Below are positions 57,521 to 64,000 of a stretch of 64,000 nucleotides of DNA, piece after piece. A model generated the notes under the pieces. It was given only the letters and a program-made list of their open reading frames with translations, was not told the DNA's origin and ran no database searches. Position 1 is the stretch's first letter. Every line of letters starts with the position of its first letter. The position numbers and the translations under genes are program-made. The DNA is from Chloranthus sessilifolius (taxonomy: Eukaryota; Streptophyta; Magnoliopsida; Chloranthales; Chloranthaceae): NCBI GenBank assembly GCA_021018995.1, contig CM037584.1, positions 141,625,317 to 141,689,316 of the forward strand, given 5' to 3'.

Positions 57521-58110
57521 GCCTGAAGAGGCTCGGGATCCAACTGCTACTTTTAGACTTCAAGGGTATTTTGAAACTTCCACAGCACATGGGACACCTA
57601 TCCAAGTGTGTTGTGCTCTTCCTAACTGTCAGGAGCAACACTTGCCTGAAAAGGAGCCACATCAGTAGAATCCTAACTCATTTGATTCTCCTTTTCTTTG
57701 ATTCACCAAGGCAAAAGGTCACGTTATGGCTTGTATATAAGCCATGTAAGCATATAAAAAAAGAAGGAGAGAAGCAAGGGAGCCGTGAGGATATTCTCGC
57801 CTTAGATCATTTTTAGGGTTAGGCCATCTTTTTATTTTCTTCTTTTCCTTAGCTCAGCATGTCTAGCTAACCCTCTGTAATAGATACAGTTGATTTAAGC
57901 TATAAAAGGACTATGTAAGAACATTGTAAAGGGTCTGGGGTTTGCAGAGACTGCAGCCTTAAGGGCTAATCCATTGTAAGCACCTTTTAAGCAGTGAAAA
58001 GTTATTTTTACTGTTTCATTAAATCTATAAGTTCTTGTGTTTTGCATTCAAATCTTCATAGATTTTCTGTACCTATGGATGCATGAGCTTGTAGCCTTGC
58101 AAACATAGTG

Positions 58111-58115
58111 CCTGC
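58111..58115 (+). repeat. Target-site duplication of S, left copy
   Basis: CCTGC, repeated at 60516-60520. The uninterrupted B 5' LTR reads GGCTGTAGTGG at this place. Confidence 0.88.
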
Positions 58116-58493
58116 TGTGACAGCCCAGATTTCGGCACCCCGAAACTCGTGCCATCGGCATAGCCCTCGAGGTCGTGCCCCATAATATAAGTGCGGAACA
58201 CTTGGTACATCCCATTCATAAAATTAAACAAAAGAAAATAATGCAAAATATTTCTCCATTTCTACAGTATGTTAATCCAAAAACACATGCCCAAAAGATA
58301 GTTCTAATTTCATGACTCCGCATGAACAAAAGAACCAACCCGAACCATTAGTGCCGTAACTACGGTCACTCTCAATGGTTCGGCAAAAGAATATTACATA
58401 TACGTTTACCCTTTCAAAAATAAGGTTGGACGTACCAAGCCGTAATTCTCTTTCTCTTTACAAAATACTATCAAAATACGCAGCGAAAATCTT

Positions 58494-58610
58494 CTAGAAG
58501 AATCTCTCCGGAGGAGGCTTAGTCTCCTCCCTAGGAAAGTACTCCGAATCACCGGGATCACCCTCGTCTGTAGCAATTCCTACATCCTCATCAGTTTCTA
58601 AACCGTCACC
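58494..58610 (-). other. Short acidic reading frame in S
   Basis: 38 codons after a CTATGCCACAG box that could be a splice acceptor; Asp/Glu/Gly-rich, ending in a PPPERFF stretch and stop. Parallel to 8959-9078 and 23407-23502. Confidence 0.35.
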
Positions 58611-59019
58611 TGTGGCATAGAGTCAAAGGGTGAGCTACATCCTAGCTCAATAGGGCAATATCACAGCAAGTATATCCATTTTACAAACATATATTTTATG
58701 ATAAAATAGACATGCATTCATAGTTATATCATTTCTTGAAAAATAACTTTAAGATGTGACAAGATGAATTGACTACTTTTATCATTCTGATTGTGCATTT
58801 CTTTCAATGATTAATGATTACTAGTTTCCTTAGTTACAACCAGGCTGAGATCATGACTTAAATCTTAACTTAAATAATCTCCGAGCAATATAGCATCGAG
58901 CCTCGATGGAATACCCTCCATCGTCGTCTAATCAGACTATTTTTCATTGAATTGTCTTCGTCCCTGTCTCTTAGGCGACGGGCTTAATACTACTATACAT
59001 CCCTTGGATGTCTGCTGGT

Positions 59020-59100
59020 GTACGGATTAGCCGCCGTACCGGTCACGGATATCCTACCGCGTCAGTCACGGTTATACCGCCACGTCGGTTGGGTATTCTC
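59020..59100 (-). repeat. GGCGG tandem module in S
   Basis: Minus strand: GGCGGTATAACCGTGAC, GGTAGGATATCCGTGAC, GGCGGCTAATCCGTAC, the same three-unit order as E1 8460-8546. Confidence 0.7.
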
Positions 59101-59659
59101 TGAACCTTAAATCGAATTGTGCAATAAATATAGTTATTTACTGTGAATTTGTGCTAATAGATAATAACACTCAGCCCGTGCATTCATGTTTACTGTTTAT
59201 CTCTTAAACATGAATCTTTCATCCACCTCACATCCCTGGGATGTCATGCTGTCTATTACATCTCTGCGATGCTTGTGTGTTCATACATCCCTGGGATGAT
59301 CTTTCTCTTACTTAACAAATTCCTCTTTTACTTTCGTAAACACATGCACTATTGCCATTTACTTTGTGCTTTGCATTAACTAGAACTCAACAAAATTTAA
59401 CGAAGCTTGCATCTTACACTATCACTACATATGGGCTTGTAATATAGTATACTAGTTAGGTATTCCCCGACCTTACATGCATCTCGAACCATTAAATCCT
59501 CAAACCTGATCCTACTATGAGTAACTCAACGGTTCGGCTTAACCTAGGCATGATCAACATATGCAAAATATTATTACAATGTTTAAACAATGGGTCAAGA
59601 AGCCTAGGTTCAATTACACTTTATTTACAAACTAAACTAGGCTCCAAAGTCTAAATTCC

Positions 59660-59930
59660 TCAAATCGATCGAACGATTTCCAAATCGTTCGAATGATTCA
59701 CAAAATCGTTCGAACGGTTTCTAAATCGTTCGAACGAATTCTCCATTTACTTCTTTATCTTCTGAGCAAACCGTTCAATCGATTTTTATTTTGATCAAAC
59801 GGTTTCCAAAATCAAACGAACGAAATTCAAATCATTCGATCGACTTACTCAGAAACCCTTCTCTGTTTTCAAATCTTTTCTCAGGCCAAATTCGTTCGAT
59901 TGGATTCTCATTTCGATTGAACGAATTTGT
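59660..59930. repeat. S palindrome array (TTCGAA core)
   Basis: About ten units of AAATCGTTCGAACGATTT and variants. The AAATCG...CGATTT frame is that of the E1/A and C arrays; the core is different. Confidence 0.85.
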
Positions 59931-61168
59931 CCTTCTTAGCTATGGATCGAATTCATTATCCCTTGCAATCATCTTATCTCCTTCATGTAAATTCGTCATT
60001 GTTTTCTCATCTCTTAGCTTTCTAATTTACATTAACATAAGAAAATAATTGTAAAGATTTTGCTCACCTTCAATCGGTTGGATTTCTCAATCCCAAGCCT
60101 GATCTTACTAGGGTTTCTCAATCCCCAAATACATGATCTCTCCTCTATCCCGAGCTCGATCAAAGATTTGTATTCAATACTTTCCTATGATTTCACAGCC
60201 CATCATTCATGCATTTACTCTCCTCCCCTTTCTCTCAACTCTCTTCTCAACTACTCAAAAATGAATTCATTTACCTCTTTCATTCCTTTTAACTTGTCCA
60301 TTTGTCTTGGTGTTAAACACTAACATCTTAGGTACATGTGTGTGTGTGCATACATAAGGATACTCAGTCCATCTAAGGGGTGAGTTTATATTATACACCT
60401 CGTATACCAATGATTGACAAGTCTCCCCTGTCAAAGGTGACCCGGTCAACCACGTGACCAGTTGGTCCGCATCCCGAGGTGAACCATTTAAATACGAAAT
60501 TTTCAGGACGTTACGCCTGCAGTGGTTTTCTTTTTCTGACTTTTTAACCCCCATGACTGGAGTATATCCAGGGGATATCCTGCGACCATTCAAGTGGACA
60601 GGATATAGCCCTAGGACTAGTCCATATCTCAGGGTTGGGTTGGATTCTTCTTCCTTGCATTTGTGCTTGTAGCCAAATGAAGGACAACTGCAGTTCCAAC
60701 TCTTGCTCTGCCTTGCCATGTCTTTTTCAGTAAAACTCAATCCCTAGCTATTTACTTCTCACATTTTCTATTTATTTTATCAAGCCATTTCCATCATTCT
60801 CCAAACCCCCTTTCTTTTATTGCAGTTTTTATTTGTAGTTTTATTTATGTTTTTAGTTAGTTGTGACAACCCAAAAAACACCCTCTATTTGCCTTGCTTT
60901 CCTAGTTTAGGTTTAGAGCTGCTAGATCTGTAGCATATCTGGAGGTCTACTATTATTTTTAGATCATTAATCCTTATGGGACAAACTCTTACGTATCAAA
61001 ACTTGCTACAACAGCCTTGGATATTGCAGGACTGTGGTTGTTCTGGATTGTGTTCTATTCCATCTTCTTTTTCCCCTTTCTTTTATTTTTGCCCTCCTTC
61101 ATTTCTATCATATTTTGACCTTTTTTTATAATAAAAAAAACATAACTCAAAAATAATACAACATATGC

Positions 61169-61699
61169 CCGATTGATTACTTACATGATTGAGACCCATG
61201 TCAACGAAGACAACGAAAAGTTTTCGATATATCCGAAAGAAACTGTATGATCGAAAATGTTGAAGTATATAAATATGAGGATTTAAAGTGAGCCTGAATA
61301 GTCTGAGTACGAGCATCAAGCACCAACAGACAAAAGAATTAGCCAAGCAAGCCCAACAACAACAACAACAACAGCCACCTCAGCAACCCTATGTCGAGCC
61401 AGACCAATCGGCTCAGTACCCGATGCCACCACACCAAGCTCAAGAACAACCATCAATTCCCCCATATGGACCTCCAAGGCATCACACTCCAATAGATCCA
61501 ACAGCAGAATGAGCTACACACATGTTAGCTCTACTACCATGAGGCGATGATCAACGATGTGATGCGGTATGCCTATCCATCGAACTACCTTCAGCGCATG
61601 GCTGAAACTAGAGCATATGTGCCAGAGGCTTCTAGTTCCAGAGCCGGTGGAGTGGAGGGTGATGACGTGGGCGTGCACATGGGTGGTGATGAGGACTAG
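61169..61699 (+). pseudogene. E2 downstream ORF, second part
   Basis: It resumes as RLITYMIETHV directly after the B target duplication, matching E1's ARLLSSMIEDY. Then comes a Gln/Pro-rich stretch from a (CAA)n run (61358-61380), and an end with the Y-A-Y-P-S-N-Y-L-Q-R-M block (E1: AYPTNYMTQL) and acidic stop at 61697-61699. At least two frameshifts and some stops. Confidence 0.8.
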
Positions 61700-62581
61700 C
61701 CGGGAGGCTATTGTGTCGGGATATCTTTGTTTTGGATATGTAATTTTGTGAAATTTTGGATATTTGGAACGTGTAAAATTATGAAAATGGTAAATTTTGG
61801 ATATGTAGATTTGCACTTAAAACAATTATGAATTTTGGTTAATTAAGAATGTTGGATGTGATGGATCTCATCAGTTGTGAATGGAGCAAATTGGGTGTGT
61901 GAATGTTTATTTGTATATGCCCTTTTTATATGCAGGAATAGTCATGAATTGAATGTGTAAATCGGTATGCATTAAAATTGTATGTCCATTGTAGGTACAA
62001 GTTGAATTACCAATAGTTAATTCATTTAAACGTGAAGGAGTTGTGGATAAATTTTACTATGAATGACTTATGTTCGGTTTCTTGTAATGAGTTATGTGTT
62101 AAATTGAAACTTCTGCTAAACTCATGGTCTTGTTATATGATGGATTGACAGGTTAGAGGTTGATTGCTCGATGTGAATTTGGTTACTGGAGATTTACTTA
62201 TAAATGTCTTTCTGTATAATTTATAATCAATGTATGAGTAGTCGGATAATTCAGGTATGATTATATAGTAACAGGGTGTTATTGTGAATGGTTTGATGGT
62301 AAACAAAAGTGACATGTGTATGACTTTTATGGTTAGATTGGATGTGAATAATGATGTGAATGTGCAGGTGTGTAAAGGTACGTGGTTATGTGTGTGATTG
62401 CAGGAAAGATGAATAGTTATGCAGGTGTGATAGGATACATCAATGAGTGTGTCCTGTTTGAATTGGCCGTATGCTGGTATGTGAGCAAGTGTCTCTTCGG
62501 TATAAGTGTGTGATTAATAGGATGAGTGTGTTAAAGGCAAATGGTGTGCGTGTGATCAATTTTCGAGGATGAAAATTTTAT
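61700..62581 (+). other. E2 3' non-coding region
   Basis: No supported gene. It ends with the TTTTCGAGGATGAAAATTTT block common to chromoviral 3' ends. Confidence 0.6.
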
Positions 62582-62594
62582 AAGTTAGGGAGAA
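62582..62594 (+). promoter_or_regulatory. E2 polypurine tract
   Basis: AAGTTAGGGAGAA directly before TGTAACAACC. Confidence 0.85.
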
Positions 62595-62744
62595 TGTAAC
62601 AACCCCAAAACTTAGGAAAATGTGTCGAACACTTAACTTAGGTGTATGTACTAGCAAGTGAAACATGCTATGTGCGAAACAACCAAATGTTTTGGCACCA
62701 GAAGTCCCTCAGAAGAATGAACCATGAATCCAGACCATAGAAGA

Positions 62745-63385
62745 GCCTCGCGCAACTGACAAAGCTCCAGAGGATTCAGAAAAATACACTTCGTGCAGTC
62801 CTCGCGAAGTTCCAAGATTTCACAAACAAGTTCTCGCACAGTAGAGTGACAGGAGAGCTTCAGAAGCCTTGAGTCGCACAGCTCTCGCAAAGTTTAGAAG
62901 TTAAAGGTCGCGCAGCTCCCGCGCAGTTCAAGAAGACCCCTCTCACCCTCGCGCGGTTCGCTCAGGACAGCTGAGGAGAGAGAGCTTCAGAATCCTGCCT
63001 CACGCAGCTGTTGCGCAGTAGCCGCGGGATGTAAATATCAAGAGAACCTGTCGCGCAGTTCAGAAGAGCCTCAACGCCTCGCGAGCATCCTCGCGAAGTT
63101 CCATTAAGAAGTGAACTTCGCAGCTCTGCTCGGAAAAGAAACGATTTCAAATTAGCCTCACAAAGTGAACGGAATGCTCATACGCCCGCTATTCATAAGT
63201 ATCAATCCAACTGTGCGAAGCCCAATCCAGCGAGAGCTTAACTGTCTACCTCGCGACTGCTCAAAGCATCAAGAAGCTGTAACTACGCGACGTCTGAAGC
63301 TTTAATGTTAAACTCAACCACGCGAAGACTAGAGCTACCACGCGACATGTCTGGGAATCGACTGCAACCTAGCGAAGCTCTGAAC
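62745..63385. repeat. E2 LTR palindrome array (TCGCGA/CGCG core)
   Basis: More than 15 units such as CTCGCGAAGTTCC, GTCGCGCAGTTCAGAAG, CTCGCGCGGTTC and TCGCACAGCTCTCGCAAAG. The flank GCAGTTCAGAAG is shared with B's array. It lies about 180 bp upstream of the TATA box. Confidence 0.82.
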
Positions 63386-63559
63386 TCCAACTTCCATCAT
63401 TCTACAGAGGACTTTTTGGGGATTTCCAAGGATTAGGGCACGCACTCCCACGCTCAAATCTCTGTGCACGCACCCCGAGGCATCTAAGGATCATTATTCG
63501 GCCACGTGGCATCGTTAAAATTAGGGTTTCCTTACCCTAATGCGCCGCCACACCACTAC

Positions 63560-63567
63560 TATATAAA
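63560..63567 (+). promoter_or_regulatory. TATA box of the E2 LTR
   Basis: TATATAAA in an ACTACTATATAAACCTAAG context, downstream of the array. Confidence 0.6.
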
Positions 63568-64000
63568 CCTAAGCCTGGTTTAGGTTTAAGGGGGGAGACT
63601 TTGAGTTAGAATTTAGAAGAGGAACTCCTATCTCAGATTTTGTGATTTTCTTTTCCGTTCTTGTTCTTCCTATAACTGTAAGTAGTTTTCTTTTTCTTCT
63701 TTTGCCTCTCTCCATGGCTCAGCACTTGCTGGCCATGCCTTTGTATGTCTATTGAGGTTAGATTAATGGAGTTTTTGTAATAGGATTATACTCTTATAGG
63801 ATTTGTGTATTTGCGAGCTGTTCTGTGCAAGGCTGCTGCCTTGTGATCCGCCATTGCTTTGGCTGTGTTTCAAAGAAATGGAGGACTGATTATAAGGATC
63901 CACTCAGATCCAAGTGACACTGTAATGCAGGCTATCACGGTCCTATACAGCCTTAGCCCCACCACAGGACCCACTAGATCTGAAATTCTCATGGGAGCCT

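Larger units (their letters stand above)
58116..60515 (-). mobile_element. S: chromoviral solo LTR (2400 bp), antisense
   Basis: The reverse complement runs from CGTAACGTCCTG (first base of the expected TG changed) to GGGCTGTCACA, flanked by CCTGC. Length and internal modules match the E1 LTR: palindrome array, GGCGG module (59020-59100), TAGCTCACCCTTTGAC box and short acidic frame. Its palindrome core, TTCGAA, differs from E1's. Confidence 0.9.
43344..61163 (+). mobile_element. B: complete Athila-like element with nested solo LTR
   Basis: LTRs at 43344-45448 and 56740-61163 (the latter enlarged by solo LTR S), perfect TATGC duplications, a tRNA-Asp-type primer site, gag, DLGAS protease, RT, RNase H, integrase, array spacer, downstream ORF, Athila 3' box and polypurine tract. 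All coding parts contain stops. It lies inside the E2 downstream ORF. Confidence 0.95.
56740..61163 (+). repeat. B 3' LTR, interrupted by solo LTR S
   Basis: 56740-58115 plus 60521-61163 make a 2019-bp LTR matching 43344-45448. It ends AATACAACA before the TATGC duplication. The CTCGAG array is at 57074-57520 and the TATA box at 57734-57741. Confidence 0.92.
40736..64000 (+). mobile_element. E2: chromovirus split by B, 5' half missing
   Basis: The pieces are 40736-43343 (integrase, chromodomain, array, first half of the downstream ORF) and 61169-64000 (second half, 3' end, LTR). The protein frame resumes across the B insertion once B and one TATGC copy are removed. The left end joins the interior of D with no LTR or target duplication, so both were cut by a deletion. 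Layout and proteins match E1. Confidence 0.9.
62595..64000 (+). repeat. E2 3' LTR, first 1406 bp
   Basis: Starts TGTAACAACCCCAAAAC after the polypurine tract and runs off the window. It contains the CGCG array (62745-63385) and TATA box (63560-63567). Confidence 0.88.

Overview
The window reads as intergenic heterochromatin from a flowering plant with a large, repeat-rich genome. I see no host gene, tRNA or rRNA gene. Essentially every base can be assigned to nested, decayed Ty3/gypsy LTR retrotransposons of three lineages: chromovirus (Tekay/Del-like, with integrase chromodomain), Athila-like (tRNA-Asp-type primer site, DLGAS protease) and Tat-like (second RNase H, antisense ORF). The lineages are assigned from protein motifs, primer-binding sites, polypurine tracts and LTR ends; the species cannot be told.

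Layout. Element E1 (1-9439, +) is a chromovirus: its 5' LTR lies off the window, its gag-pol is full of stops, and it has an extra downstream ORF and a 2.4 kb 3' LTR. E1 abuts the 3' non-coding part of an Athila-like element C (9440-10526), whose 3' LTR (19765-21240) is split off by element A (10532-19764). A is a gag-only non-autonomous element with two 3.4 kb LTRs around a 2.3 kb interior. C abuts an antisense chromoviral gag-protease fragment F (21241-23133), which is joined to an antisense LTR X (23134-25061). Tat-like element D (25062 to about 40735) follows, with gag, protease region, RT, RNase H, a second RNase H, integrase and a multi-exon antisense gene resembling a plant mobile domain protein. 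That gene is interrupted by a solo LTR of the C family (39023-40503) with a perfect 5-bp target duplication. D is truncated against chromovirus E2 (about 40736-43343 and 61169-64000). E2 is split by a complete Athila-like element B (43344-61163, target duplication TATGC), whose 3' LTR holds a further chromoviral solo LTR S (58116-60515, target duplication CCTGC).

The most striking pattern lies in the non-coding DNA. Every LTR family here carries an array of degenerate copies of one short palindrome, and the palindrome differs between families: ACCGGT core in E1 and A, TTCGAA in S, AT-rich TAATTTA in C, CTCGAG in B, CGCG in E2, CAATTG/GCAATCGATTGC in D, AGCT in X. In the three elements with an ORF downstream of pol (E1, E2, B) the same private motif occurs in a second array between pol and that ORF, followed by a TATA box. 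In the LTRs of B, E2, C and D the array also sits upstream of a TATA-like box. Several families share a frame (AAATCG-core-CGATTT) with different cores. This looks like element-specific cis-regulatory addressing, possibly analogous to the family-specific motif arrays bound by VANC anti-silencing proteins of VANDAL transposons. The sequence shows the arrays; the function is inference.

Other notable points: candidate introns at the gag-protease junction of E1 and F; a downstream ORF family shared by chromoviruses and Athila; a 638-bp tract identical between A's otherwise about 10% diverged LTRs; short acidic reading frames conserved near the 3' ends of three LTRs; and conserved non-coding boxes in both chromoviral LTRs and Athila-like 3' ends.
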